Of a stretch of DNA of 64,000 nt, positions 1 to 8,205 are shown in pieces. Numbering within the stretch: the first letter of the stretch is position 1; each line of letters starts with the position of its first letter. The DNA comes from NORP233 sp050186825. Lineage in GTDB: Bacteria; Planctomycetota; J058. The notes below the pieces were generated by a model. It made no database searches. It was not told the origin of the DNA and saw only the letters and a program-made list of their open reading frames with translations. Position numbers and translations under genes: made by a program. The stretch spans positions 4,631-68,630 of the forward strand of contig JBFWYD010000059.1 of the NCBI GenBank assembly GCA_050186825.1, read 5' to 3'.

Positions 1-101
1 CTTCGTTTCGGTCCGTTTTGGACCTTGTTTGCTTGACTTACTGCATGGCAGCTGGGCCGTCGTCTTGCCCTTTGGGTCTCCCAGAAGAAAGGGAGAGACG
101 A

Positions 102-1016
102 ATGAGCCAGACCACTGCCACCACCACCCGGAAGTCCTCGAAGATCCGCTTCGCCTGCGAGCACTGCGGCGACCGCCTGAGCGTCCCCGCCGCCTACGCC
201 GGCCAGCGCGGCAAGTGCCACGCCTGCAAGCGGGTGATCCAGATCCCCGCGGCCTCGATCCAGCCGGAGCGCTCGCGGCGCGCGCACCCCGCCGTCGGCG
301 CCCCGCTCCAGCTGCAGCCCGCCCCCGAGCGCTCCTCGCACGTCGCGGGCTGGAGCGACCAGGCGCAGGCGGCCAAGCCCACGCGCCAGCGGCAGGTGCC
401 CTGCGTCGAGTGCGGCGGCCTGTTCCCAGGCGACGGCATGCTCTGCAAGGAGTGCAAGCGGGGCAAGCGGACCAAGCGCGCCAACCTCCGCCCGGCGCGC
501 GACCTCGCGGGCGAGGCCCACGTGCGCGCGATCGCCTTCTGGCAGGTCCTCGGCGGCGGGCTCGGGACCGTCGGCGCGCTGCTCGCCACCGCGTTGCTGC
601 TGACCCGCGGTGTGATGGGGATGGCCTTCGCGCCCATGATCCTGGTGGCCGCGCTCCCGGCGGTGCTGGTGTTCGCGATCGGCTACGGCCTGTGGCGCTA
701 CCACACCTGGAGCCGCTGGCTGAACGTGGCCCTCTCCGGGCTCGCGCTCCTGGGCACCTGCGTGGGCCTGGTCAGCCAGTTCGCGCTGCCCACGCTGCTC
801 GGCGCGCTGATCAACGTGCTCTGGCACGGCTCCATGATCTGGGTGCTCGTGACCAAGGAGCACATCTTCACGCCCGACTACCGCGAGGCCGCCCACCGCT
901 CGCACCGCGCGGTCCCCTTCTGGTCCAGCCCCTTCTTCTGGATCCCGGCCGCGCTGATCCTGATCTGCGTGCTCGCGGCGATCGCCCTGATCGGCTCGAC
1001 GATCGTGATTCGCTGA
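102..1016 (+). CDS. Zinc-ribbon multi-pass membrane protein, unknown function
   Basis: Encodes 304 aa. The ATG at 102 is preferred over upstream in-frame starts because GGGAG lies just upstream. The N-terminus has a CxxC...CxxC zinc ribbon (CEHC at about residue 20, CHAC about 22 residues later). A second ribbon follows near residue 105 (CVEC...CKEC). The C-terminal half carries four to five hydrophobic segments from about residue 145 to the end. The layout (cytosolic zinc ribbons, then a membrane domain) recurs in other proteins of this window (30315-32000, 32150-35431). No enzymatic motif was seen and the function is unknown. It converges on the sigma-factor gene across a strong hairpin. 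Confidence 0.75.
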   Translation: MSQTTATTTRKSSKIRFACEHCGDRLSVPAAYAGQRGKCHACKRVIQIPAASIQPERSRRAHPAVGAPLQLQPAPERSSHVAGWSDQAQAAKPTRQRQVPCVECGGLFPGDGMLCKECKRGKRTKRANLRPARDLAGEAHVRAIAFWQVLGGGLGTVGALLATALLLTRGVMGMAFAPMILVAALPAVLVFAIGYGLWRYHTWSRWLNVALSGLALLGTCVGLVSQFALPTLLGALINVLWHGSMIWVLVTKEHIFTPDYREAAHRSHRAVPFWSSPFFWIPAALILICVLAAIALIGSTIVIR

Positions 1017-1026
1017 GAGACGCGTA

Positions 1027-1047
1027 GCCCGCGTCAGCGGGCGGAGC
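1027..1047 (+). repeat. Short palindromic dispersed repeat, GTCA-loop type
   Basis: A hairpin GCCCGC-GTCA-GCGGGC is followed by GGAGC. Related copies lie at 2741-2764 and 2775-2798, and an inverted copy at 56144-56164, all intergenic. It resembles a REP-like element. Confidence 0.5.
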
Positions 1048-1057
1048 CGATAGTGAA

Positions 1058-1089
1058 GACGGCGCGCGCGGTCTCCCGCGCGCGCCGTC
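1058..1089. terminator. Bidirectional hairpin terminator
   Basis: A perfect 14-bp inverted repeat (GACGGCGCGCGCGG and its complement) with a TCTC loop sits between two convergent genes. It has no T-tract, as is common in very GC-rich genomes. Its role as terminator is inferred from position and stem strength. Confidence 0.7.
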
Positions 1090-1114
1090 GCCGTTCCGGC
1101 CTGCGAGCGTCCGT

Positions 1115-2593
1115 CTACTCGTCGGCGGCGGGGACGGGGGCGGCGGCGCCGCCGGCGGTGCTGCCGCCGACCTCCTCCCAGAAGCCGCGCAGCTGGTTGC
1201 GGCGCTGGGGGAGCTGGAGCTTCTGCAGCGCGCCGACCTCGATCTGGCGGATGCGCTCGCGCGAGACCTTGAAGATCGCGCCCACCTCCTCGAGCGTGTA
1301 GGTGTAGCCGTCGCCCAGGCCGTAGCGCAGCTTGAGCACCTCGCGCTCGCGGTAGCTGAGCGTCTTGAGCAGCCCCTGGATGCTCTCGCGCAGCATGGCC
1401 TGCTGGCTGGCGTCGACCGGGGTCTCGCTCTTCTGGTCCTCGATCAGCTCGCCGAAGAAGCCCTCCTCGCCGCTGCCGTAGGGTTGGTCCAGCGAGAGCG
1501 AGCTGCGGTGCAGCTCGAGCAGGCGCGTGACCTCCTTGATCGGGAGGCCGCTGATCCGCGCCATCTCCTCCAGCGAGGGCTCGCGCCCGTGGCGCTTCTG
1601 GAAGTCCTCCTTGTCGTCGATCAGCCGGTTCAGGTTGTTGATCGCGTGGATGGGGATCCGCACCGTGCGCGACTGATAGGCGATCGAGCGCGTGATCGTC
1701 TGCTTGATCCACCAGGTGGCGTAGGTCGAGAACTTGTTCCCGCGGCTGGCCTGGTAGCGGTCGAGCGCCTTCATCAGGCCGGTGTTGCCCTCCTGGATCA
1801 GGTCCAGGAAGGGGAGCCCCTTGTTGCGGAACTTCTTGGCGATGCTCACGACCAGGCGCAGGTTCTTGCGCGAGAGCGCCTTCTTGGCCTCCTCGTAGCG
1901 CGTCTTGGCCTGCTCGACGTGGTTCACGTAGAAGGCGAGCGCGTCGCTGCTCATGTGCGCGATCAGCTCCAGCTCGCGCTGCTCGCGGCCGAGCACCTCG
2001 AGCTCGCGCTTCGCCTCGTCGGCGCGCCGCCCCTCGTAGAGCGCGCGCTGCCGGGCCAGCGTGGCCAGGCGCGACTGCAGCACCTCGAGCTGCTCGACGG
2101 CGGGGACCAGCCGGGACATCTGGATCCGGTAGGGCAGGAGCACCGCGGCCACGTCGAGCAGGCGGGCGGCCATGGCGCGCCGGAGCAGGGCCCGCTCCTC
2201 GGGGCGGCGGTTGGCCTCGAGGTAGCTGCGCAGCATGCGCGCGTGCTCGGCGACCTCGCGGCGGACGACCGGGAGGATCATCTTCAGGTCGCGGCGGATG
2301 CGCTCCTTCTTGGGGTTGTCGTTGGCCTCGATCAGGAGCACGCGGTCGACGGGGAGCTGCCCGCTGAGGATCTTGTCCAGGAGCCGGATCGCGTGCGTGA
2401 GCGCGTAGCCGTTGCTCATGATCCGCTCGCGGTAGGCCCGTCGCGACTCCTCGAGCTCCCGCGCCAGCACCCGCTCCTCCTCCACGGAGATGGGCGGGAT
2501 CACGCTCATTTGGTTGAGGTAGACCTTGACGAGGTCTTGATCGCGCTCGCGGTCGCGCTCGCGCTGGCGCTCGCGCAGATGAGGAGGGGCCAT
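1115..2593 (-). CDS. RNA polymerase sigma-70 family factor, primary/group 2 type
   Basis: Encodes 492 aa. It directs RNA polymerase to -35/-10 promoters. Region 1.2 starts at DLVKVYLNQM near residue 20. A Glu/Arg-rich non-conserved insert of roughly 170 residues follows. Region 2 has the KNLRLVVSIAKKF, DLIQEGNTGLMKA and FSTYATWWIKQ blocks, region 3 has GREPSLEEMA, and region 4 has LEEVGAIFKVSRERIRQIE. This order is that of RpoD/SigA proteins, but the 1.1 domain is missing. Whether it is the housekeeping factor cannot be decided from one window. The ATG at 2593 is the only start that keeps region 1.2 and fits the promoter. The upstream in-frame extension is low-information sequence. Confidence 0.93.
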   Translation of the reverse strand: MAPPHLRERQRERDRERDQDLVKVYLNQMSVIPPISVEEERVLARELEESRRAYRERIMSNGYALTHAIRLLDKILSGQLPVDRVLLIEANDNPKKERIRRDLKMILPVVRREVAEHARMLRSYLEANRRPEERALLRRAMAARLLDVAAVLLPYRIQMSRLVPAVEQLEVLQSRLATLARQRALYEGRRADEAKRELEVLGREQRELELIAHMSSDALAFYVNHVEQAKTRYEEAKKALSRKNLRLVVSIAKKFRNKGLPFLDLIQEGNTGLMKALDRYQASRGNKFSTYATWWIKQTITRSIAYQSRTVRIPIHAINNLNRLIDDKEDFQKRHGREPSLEEMARISGLPIKEVTRLLELHRSSLSLDQPYGSGEEGFFGELIEDQKSETPVDASQQAMLRESIQGLLKTLSYREREVLKLRYGLGDGYTYTLEEVGAIFKVSRERIRQIEVGALQKLQLPQRRNQLRGFWEEVGGSTAGGAAAPVPAADE

Positions 2594-2599
2594 GGCGCG

Positions 2600-2628
2600 A
2601 GTATAGGGCGCCCTTGTGACAGCGTAAA
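2600..2628 (-). promoter_or_regulatory. Sigma-70-type promoter of the sigma-factor gene
   Basis: On the minus strand TTTACG, a 17-nt spacer and TATACT end only 6 nt before the ATG at 2593. Transcription would begin at or next to the start codon, giving a leaderless mRNA. No ribosome binding site is visible. Confidence 0.6.
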
Positions 2629-2740
2629 CGGGACTCGACCCGGCCCGTCCCACCCGCAGGACGACGTCGCCCGGGCGCGACACGAGGCTCGCGTCGCCGG
2701 GACGGATCGCGGACCTTGGGGCGGCGCGCCGGTTGCTCGG

Positions 2741-2798
2741 GCGAAGCCGCGTCAGAGGCGGAGCGGAGATCACCGCGAAGCCGCGTCAGCGGCGGAGC
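2741..2798 (+). repeat. Two direct copies of the GTCA-loop palindromic repeat
   Basis: Copies at 2741-2764 and 2775-2798 share GCGAAGCCGCGTCA and GGCGGAGC and differ at one position. The second can fold as GCCGC-GTCA-GCGGC. They lie between the divergent sigma-factor and CBS genes. Confidence 0.5.
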
Positions 2799-2831
2799 AG
2801 AGAGCACGCCGCGCACGACCGAGGAGGGGAC

Positions 2832-3227
2832 ATGCTCGGCAAGGTCAGCGACTGGATGACTAAGGAGCTCGTGCACGTGCCGCCCGCGCGGAGCGCGCGC
2901 GAGGCGATCGCGGCCATGGAGGCGGCGGGGGTCCGGCACCTGCTCGTGCTCGACGGCGGGCGCCTGGCCGGCATCCTCTCGGCCCGCGACCTGGTGCGCG
3001 TGAACCTGACCAACCCGGGGCGCGTGCTCGACCTCGACGGCTGCACGGCCGGCGAGATCATGACGCCCGCCCCGCTCGAGACCACCGAGCCCGAGACCCC
3101 GCTCGCGCGCGCGGCGGCGCGGATGCGCGACCGCGGCGTCGACGCCCTGCCCGTGCTGGCGCAGGGCGAGCTGGTCGGGATCATCTCCGCCGCCGACGTC
3201 CTGCGCGCGGTGGCGCAGGGGGAGTAG
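2832..3227 (+). CDS. Tandem CBS-domain protein
   Basis: Encodes 131 aa made almost entirely of two CBS motifs (about residues 8-60 and 72-128). Such pairs bind adenine nucleotides and sense energy state, often controlling a partner enzyme. The ATG at 2832 has GAGGAGGGG just upstream. An earlier in-frame start at 2733 would add repeat-derived sequence and is rejected. The stop is 5 nt before the universal-stress gene, so the two are likely cotranscribed. The partner is not identified from sequence. Confidence 0.88.
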   Translation: MLGKVSDWMTKELVHVPPARSAREAIAAMEAAGVRHLLVLDGGRLAGILSARDLVRVNLTNPGRVLDLDGCTAGEIMTPAPLETTEPETPLARAAARMRDRGVDALPVLAQGELVGIISAADVLRAVAQGE

Positions 3228-3232
3228 CGCAC

Positions 3233-4102
3233 GTGTTCAAGAAGACCCTGATCCCGCTCGACGGCTCCGAGACCGCGGAGCTCGTCCTCCAGCCGGTCGC
3301 CCGGCTGATCGGCCGCCAGGACGTGGGCGTCACCAGCCTGCTGCGCGTGTGCGGGCCGGGCGAAGAGGCCGCGGCCGAGGACTACCTCAAGGCGGTCCGC
3401 AAGCGGCTGATGGAGCGCTCGATCCCCGCCAGCGTGACGGTGACCACGGGCGACCCGGCCGAGCAGATCGTGGCCCGCGCCAGCGACGAGGGCCACGACC
3501 TGATCGCCATGGCCAGCCACGGCCACGGGGGGATCACCCGCTGGGTGCGCGGGAGCGTGGCGGAGCGCGTGCTCCGCTCCAGCCCCGTGCCGCTCCTGCT
3601 CTGCACGCCGCGCACGCTGACGCCGGGGAGCGACGTCTGCTTCCGCCGGATCCTCGTCCCGCACGACGGCTCCGAGCTGGCCGACGAGGTCCTGCCGCTG
3701 GTGCAGGAGGTGGCGCGGCTCTACGGCTCGCGCGTGGTCGTGCTCCGGGTCGAGCCCCTGGCCCTGCCCGACCCCGAGGGGCGGATCCTGGCCCGCAGCG
3801 AGCGCGAGGTGCGCGCCGCGCTCGAGGCCTCGCTCGACCGCTGGTCGAAGGCCGGGCTCGACCTCGAGCTGCGCGGCGAGCTGGGCGACCCTGCCCAGCG
3901 CGTGCTCGAGACGGTCGAGGCGCTCGGGATCGACCTGGTCGCGCTCTCGACCCACGGCCGCTCGGGCTGGTCGCGCTGGTGGTTCGGCTCGGTGGCCGAG
4001 GCGGTGCTGCGGCGCTGCCACGCGCCGCTCCTCGTGCACCGCGCCCAACCCGGCAACCAGCCCGGCGACCAGGAGCCCAGCAAGCAGCGGCCGGCGAGCT
4101 GA
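3233..4102 (+). CDS. Universal stress protein, two UspA domains
   Basis: Encodes 289 aa from a GTG start. It is a tandem fusion of two UspA folds (about residues 1-125 and 135-280). Each half keeps the ATP-binding glycine signature: HGHGGITRWVRGSVAE in the first and HGRSGWSRWWFGSVAE in the second. Both are therefore predicted ATP-binding. It lies between a CBS protein and a CoA-transferase with gaps of 5 and 4 nt, suggesting a stress or energy-linked operon. The exact role is unknown. Confidence 0.9.
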   Translation: MFKKTLIPLDGSETAELVLQPVARLIGRQDVGVTSLLRVCGPGEEAAAEDYLKAVRKRLMERSIPASVTVTTGDPAEQIVARASDEGHDLIAMASHGHGGITRWVRGSVAERVLRSSPVPLLLCTPRTLTPGSDVCFRRILVPHDGSELADEVLPLVQEVARLYGSRVVVLRVEPLALPDPEGRILARSEREVRAALEASLDRWSKAGLDLELRGELGDPAQRVLETVEALGIDLVALSTHGRSGWSRWWFGSVAEAVLRRCHAPLLVHRAQPGNQPGDQEPSKQRPAS

Positions 4103-4106
4103 GCGC

Positions 4107-5393
4107 GTGCCCTGGCGCGACGAATACCGGCGCAAGATCACCGACGCCGGGACCGCGGTCGCCTCGCTCCGGCCGGGCGACACCGTCTACCTGGGCGGCA
4201 ACGCGGCCACGCCGCGGACCCTGGCCGCGGCCCTGGCCGAGCGCGCGGAGGACGTCCCCGGCCTGCGCGTCGGCCACGTGCTCCTGCTCGGCGAGGACCC
4301 CTTCGCGGGGCCCAAGCGGCGCGGGCTGATCCGCCACCTGTCCTGGTTCGTGGGCCCGGCCGACCGGGCCGCGGTCGCCTGCGGCGACGCCGAGTACGTC
4401 CCCTGCCACCTCTCCGAGATCCCGCGCCTGCTCCGCGCCGGGCGGCCGCGCCTGGACGCGGCGCTGCTCATGACCTCGCCGCCCGACCGCCACGGCTGCC
4501 TCTCGCTCGGGGTCGAGGTCATGGCCTCGCTCGCGGCCGCGGACGCGGCCAAGCGCGTGATCGTGCAGGTCAACCCGCGCATGCCGCGGGTCCTGGGGAA
4601 CTCCTTCCTGCACGTCAGCCAGATCCACGCCATCGTCGAGGCCGAGGACGAGCTCCCCGAGCTGCCGCCCACCCCGCCGAGCGAGGTCGAGGAGCGCATC
4701 GCCAGCCACCTCGTCCCGCTCATCCCCGAGGGCGCCACGCTCCAGCTCGGGATCGGCGGGATCCCCAACGCCGTGATGGGCATGCTGCGCGGCCGCTCGG
4801 ACCTGGGGATCCACTCCGAGATGATCTCGGACGGCGTGATGGAGGCGGTCGAGGCCGGCGTGATCACCGGCCGCTTCAAGACCCGCCACCGGCGCAAGGT
4901 GGTGACCACCTTCGCGCTCGGGAGCCGGGCCTTCTACGACTGGCTGCACGAGAACTCGCTGGTCGAGGCGCATCCCTGCGACCACACCAACGACCCCTTC
5001 GTGGCCGCCCAGAACGAGCGGCTGGTCGCGATCAACTCGGCGATCTCGGTCGACCTCTCGGGGCAGGTCAACTCGGACTCGATCGGGGCCCGGATCTACT
5101 CGGGCGTGGGCGGGCAGGTCGATTTCATGCGCGCCGCGATGCGCTCGCCGGGCGGGCTGCCCGTGATCGCGCTCCCCTCGACCGCCCAGGGCGGCCAGAC
5201 CTCGCGGATCGTGACCACCCTGGCGGCCGGGGCCGGGGTCGTGACCTCCCGCGCCGACGTGCACACGGTGGTCACCGAGTGGGGGGTGGCCGAGCTCTAC
5301 GGCAAGGGCCTCCCGGCCCGGGCCGAGGCCCTGATCGCCATCGCCCATCCCCGCTTCCGGGACGAGCTGAGCGCGCAGCTCCCACGCTGCTGA
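4107..5393 (+). CDS. Family I CoA-transferase (acetyl-CoA hydrolase / 4-hydroxybutyrate CoA-transferase family)
   Basis: Encodes 428 aa, the usual length for the family. It would move CoA between acyl-CoA and a carboxylate through a glutamyl-CoA intermediate. The glycine-rich GIGGIPNAV loop and the following HSEMISDG segment (catalytic Glu near residue 239) are both present, as in 4-hydroxybutyrate CoA-transferase. The start is GTG, 4 nt after the preceding stop. The substrate cannot be read from the sequence. Its place just before the microcompartment operon raises the possibility that it handles acetyl-CoA from acetaldehyde, but an 86-nt gap separates them. Confidence 0.88.
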   Translation: MPWRDEYRRKITDAGTAVASLRPGDTVYLGGNAATPRTLAAALAERAEDVPGLRVGHVLLLGEDPFAGPKRRGLIRHLSWFVGPADRAAVACGDAEYVPCHLSEIPRLLRAGRPRLDAALLMTSPPDRHGCLSLGVEVMASLAAADAAKRVIVQVNPRMPRVLGNSFLHVSQIHAIVEAEDELPELPPTPPSEVEERIASHLVPLIPEGATLQLGIGGIPNAVMGMLRGRSDLGIHSEMISDGVMEAVEAGVITGRFKTRHRRKVVTTFALGSRAFYDWLHENSLVEAHPCDHTNDPFVAAQNERLVAINSAISVDLSGQVNSDSIGARIYSGVGGQVDFMRAAMRSPGGLPVIALPSTAQGGQTSRIVTTLAAGAGVVTSRADVHTVVTEWGVAELYGKGLPARAEALIAIAHPRFRDELSAQLPRC

Positions 5394-5479
5394 GCCGCGC
5401 CCCGGGGCCGCTTGCGCGCCCCTGGGCCCGCTCGTAGCATTCGCCCCCTCATAACCTCAAGAGCCCCAAGAGGGACCCC

Positions 5480-5824
5480 ATGCTCCTCGGGCGAGTCATA
5501 GGCACCGTGTGGGCGACGCGCAAGGAGGAGCGGCTCGAGGGCCTGAAGCTCCAGATCGTGCGCGAGCTCGACCTCAAGCTGCAGCCGCAGCCGCGCTTCG
5601 TGATCGCCGTGGACGTGGTCCAGGCCGGCGTGGGCGACGTCGTGATCGTGACCCAGGGCTCGGCGGCGCGGCAATCGCCGCAGGTCGAGAAGCGGCCCAT
5701 CGACGCCCTCGTGATGGCGGTGGTCGACAACCTCGAGGTGCTCGACGAGGCGGCCCTCGAGGCCAGCTACGCGGCGCGCCGCGACCCGCTCCGCGCCTCG
5801 CTCGAGGCGCAGCCCGAGGTCTAA
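5480..5824 (+). CDS. Bacterial microcompartment pentamer (EutN/CcmL family), copy 1
   Basis: Encodes 114 aa of one BMC-P domain, which forms pentamers that cap shell vertices. The start reads MLLGRVIGTVWATRK, typical of EutN/CcmL, followed by VDVVQAGVGDVVIV and the C-terminal VVDNLEV strand. It is the first of three pentamer genes in this operon and begins after an 86-nt gap, so a promoter probably lies just upstream. The RpiB gene starts 3 nt after its stop. Confidence 0.93.
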   Translation: MLLGRVIGTVWATRKEERLEGLKLQIVRELDLKLQPQPRFVIAVDVVQAGVGDVVIVTQGSAARQSPQVEKRPIDALVMAVVDNLEVLDEAALEASYAARRDPLRASLEAQPEV

Positions 5825-5827
5825 GCC

Positions 5828-6601
5828 GTGAGCCTCCCCACCCGCGAGCAGATCGAGGGGGTCGCGCGCGACGTGCTGCGCGAGCTGACCGGGGCCTCGG
5901 CCGACCCGCGCGAGCGGACCGTCGGCCTGGGGCGCTCGCTGATCGGCCAGGCCGAGGTGCGCGAGGCTCGCGCCCGCGGCGACAAGACGATCACCGTGGC
6001 CGCGGGCACGATCGTGACGCCCCTGGCCCACGACCTGGCCTCGGACTACGGGATCGAGATCCGCGTCCAGGCCGCGGGCAAGCCGCCGCGCCGCGCCGCG
6101 GGCGCCGCGCCCGACGGCCCGCCTCCCGGCCCCGCGCCGCGCGCCGGGGGCGCTGTGGCCATCGGCGCCGACCACGGCGGCTTCGCGCTCAAGGAGCGGC
6201 TCAAGCCGCACATCGCGGCGCTCGGCCTGAAGGTGATCGACGTCGGCACCCACTCGGACGCCGCCTGCGACTACCCCGACCTGGCCGCGGCCGTGGCCAA
6301 GCGCGTGGCCACCGGCGAGGCGAGCTGGGGCGTGCTGATCGACGGGGCCGGGATCGGCTCCTGCATGGCCGCCAACAAGGTGCCGGGCGTCCTGGCCGCG
6401 ACCTGCCACGACGTGCGCACCGCCAAGAACAGCCGCGAGCACAACGGGGCCAACGTGCTCTGCCTGGGCTCGGGGACCCTCGACGAGGGCGCCGCGCGCC
6501 AGGTGCTCGAGGCCTGGCTCCAGACGCCCTTCGCGGGCGGCCGCCACGGGCGGCGCGTGGACAAGATCCGCGCGATCGAGGGGAGCTTCCTCCGCTCATG
6601 A
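5828..6601 (+). CDS. RpiB/LacAB-family sugar-phosphate isomerase with microcompartment-type N-terminal extension
   Basis: Encodes 257 aa from GTG. Residues from about 110 form an RpiB fold that would interconvert ribose-5-P and ribulose-5-P (IGADHGGFALKE, ANKVPG, SREHNGANVL). The usual Cys of the IxCGTGIG motif is replaced by Asp (IDGAGIGS), so catalysis must differ from the E. coli enzyme. The first roughly 108 residues are extra. They comprise an amphipathic helix (TREQIEGVARDVLRELTG) resembling an encapsulation peptide, a segment with TIVTPLAHDLASDYGI, and a Pro/Ala-rich linker. The stop overlaps the next pentamer start as ATGA. RpiB with DeoC is the hallmark of SPU-type microcompartments. 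Confidence 0.9.
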   Translation: MSLPTREQIEGVARDVLRELTGASADPRERTVGLGRSLIGQAEVREARARGDKTITVAAGTIVTPLAHDLASDYGIEIRVQAAGKPPRRAAGAAPDGPPPGPAPRAGGAVAIGADHGGFALKERLKPHIAALGLKVIDVGTHSDAACDYPDLAAAVAKRVATGEASWGVLIDGAGIGSCMAANKVPGVLAATCHDVRTAKNSREHNGANVLCLGSGTLDEGAARQVLEAWLQTPFAGGRHGRRVDKIRAIEGSFLRS

Positions 6602-6912
6602 TCCTGGCGCGCGTGATCGGCACGGTCTGGGCCAGCCGCAAGGTCCAGGGCAGCGACGGCTACAAGATGCAGCTCGTGCAGCCGCTCTCGGGCACGGGCG
6701 CCAAGGCGGGCCCGCCGCGCATCGCCTGCGACTCGGTGGGCGCCGGCCCCGGCGAGCTCGTCTACACCGTGGACCAGTACGAGGCCATGCTCGCCTTCCC
6801 CGACCTGGGCCTGGTCCCGCTCGACATGGCGATCGTGGGGATCGTGGACGAACTCGAGGACCGCACGGCCGAGGTGCTGGGCGGCCCCGGGCGCGGAGAG
6901 GCGGGCGCGTGA
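6598..6912 (+). CDS. Bacterial microcompartment pentamer (EutN/CcmL family), copy 2
   Basis: Encodes 104 aa. The N-terminus MILARVIGTVWASRK is almost the same as that of copy 1. The middle is the most divergent of the three, with DSVGAGPGELVYTV and an extra loop after it. It still ends in the IVDELED strand. It overlaps both neighbours by 4 nt, which implies translational coupling. Three distinct pentamers in one locus suggest different vertex positions or a cap for specialised facets. Confidence 0.92.
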   Translation: MILARVIGTVWASRKVQGSDGYKMQLVQPLSGTGAKAGPPRIACDSVGAGPGELVYTVDQYEAMLAFPDLGLVPLDMAIVGIVDELEDRTAEVLGGPGRGEAGA

Positions 6913-7253
6913 AGCTCTGCCGCATCACCGGGGACGTCGTCTCCACGGTCAAGAACCCGCGCCTGGCCGGGCACAAGATCCTGGTCTGCCAGCCCGTCGA
7001 CCTCGACGGCCGCACCCCGCAGGGACCCTCCTTCCTGGCCCTGGACGTGGTCCAGGCGGGCATCACCGACCTGGTGCTCACGATCAAGGAGGGCTCGGGG
7101 GCGCGGCTGATCTTCGGCGACGACAAGATCCCGCTCGCGGCGGTGGTCGTGGCCGTGGTCGACGAGCTCGAGGTCGAGGACGAGGCCCGCCTGGTCGGGA
7201 CCTCGCTGCTCGAGCTCAACCAACAGAGCGCGCTGAGTGGGGGTGAGTCGTGA
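6909..7253 (+). CDS. Bacterial microcompartment pentamer (EutN/CcmL family), copy 3
   Basis: Encodes 114 aa from GTG. It keeps the pentamer core (MKLCRITGDVVSTVKNPRL, LDVVQAGITDLVLTI, VVDELEV) and has the EutN-like GSGARL loop. The start overlaps the previous stop and its own stop overlaps the DeoC start by 4 nt (GTGA). Like copy 1 it has a C-terminal tail of about 20 residues after the last strand. Confidence 0.92.
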   Translation: MKLCRITGDVVSTVKNPRLAGHKILVCQPVDLDGRTPQGPSFLALDVVQAGITDLVLTIKEGSGARLIFGDDKIPLAAVVVAVVDELEVEDEARLVGTSLLELNQQSALSGGES

Positions 7254-8203
7254 GCCGCATCGACGCGGACGTCCTGCTCGACAAGGTGGCCAAGGAGGTC
7301 GCGCGCCGCTTCGCCCGCGACCTGCCGATCTCGGGCGGGAGCGGAGCCGGCAGCGGTGGTGCTCGGGTCGGGCCGCCCTACTGCGCGGTGTGCGACCACC
7401 GCGGCCACTGCGTGACCCGCTGCGGGCCGCACGCCAGCTCGGTGGTCGAGGCCGGCGCCGACCGCATCGGCGCCGCGCCCGGGGTCGGCGCGGTCGAGCA
7501 GAAGATCGCGGCCATGATCGACCACACCCTGCTCAAGCCCGAGGCCACCCGCGACGAGGTGGCCTTCCTCTGCGCCGAGGCCGCCAAGTACAGCTTCGCG
7601 AGCGTGTGCGTGAACCCCTTCTGGGTGCCCTTCTGCGCCGAGATGCTGCGCGGGCACTCGGCCAAGGTGTGCACCGTGATCGGCTTCCCGCTCGGCGCCA
7701 ACCAGCCCGAGATCAAGGCCCAGGAGGCCCGCCTGGCCGTGGCCCAGGGCGCGACCGAGGTGGACATGGTGATCAACGTCGGCGCCATGAAGTCGGGGAT
7801 GATCGACCTGGTGGAGCAGGACATCCGCGCCGTGCGCGAAGGCGCCGGCTCGGGGGTGGTGCTCAAGGTGATCCTCGAGACGGCCCTCCTGAACGACCAG
7901 GAGAAGGTCGCCGCCTGCGAGGCGAGCAAGCGGGCCCAGGCGGACTTCGTGAAGACCTCGACCGGCTTCAGCACCGGCGGGGCGACGGCCGGGGACGTGG
8001 CGCTGATGCGCCGGATCGTGGGCGACGGGCTGGGGGTCAAGGCCTCAGGCGGGGTGCGCACCAAGCAGGACGCCCTGCTCATGATGCAGAGCGGCGCCAA
8101 CCGGATCGGCGCCAGCGCCGGGGTCAAGATCCTCCAGGAGGTCAAGGGCCTGGCCGGCGGTGCGCGCAAGGCGGCGGCCGCGAGCAGCGGCGGGGCCTAC
8201 TAG
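7250..8203 (+). CDS. deoC: Deoxyribose-phosphate aldolase with N-terminal extension
   Basis: Encodes 317 aa, about 90 longer than free-standing DeoC. The enzyme cleaves 2-deoxyribose-5-P to acetaldehyde and glyceraldehyde-3-P. The core starts at IDHTLLKPEAT (about residue 90) and has the Schiff-base lysine in FVKTSTGF (about residue 235). The extension has an amphipathic helix (ADVLLDKVAKEVARRFARDL), a Gly/Ser linker and a four-Cys cluster (CAVCDHRGHCVTRC). The helix may target the enzyme into a shell; the cluster could bind metal. It lies in a chain of overlapping genes with three shell pentamers, so acetaldehyde sequestration is the likely reason for encapsulation. Confidence 0.95.
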   Translation: MSRIDADVLLDKVAKEVARRFARDLPISGGSGAGSGGARVGPPYCAVCDHRGHCVTRCGPHASSVVEAGADRIGAAPGVGAVEQKIAAMIDHTLLKPEATRDEVAFLCAEAAKYSFASVCVNPFWVPFCAEMLRGHSAKVCTVIGFPLGANQPEIKAQEARLAVAQGATEVDMVINVGAMKSGMIDLVEQDIRAVREGAGSGVVLKVILETALLNDQEKVAACEASKRAQADFVKTSTGFSTGGATAGDVALMRRIVGDGLGVKASGGVRTKQDALLMMQSGANRIGASAGVKILQEVKGLAGGARKAAAASSGGAY

Positions 8204-8205
8204 CC

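Noticed and set aside
2610..2660. tRNA-like T-arm (GGGTCGAGTCCCG on the minus strand)
   Set aside because: The loop is one base too short, and no anticodon or acceptor stem could be folded around it. The sequence fits a sigma-70-type promoter.
2594..2773. N-terminal extension of the sigma factor
   Set aside because: The extension has no conserved sequence, overlaps the promoter and is made from intergenic repeat DNA.
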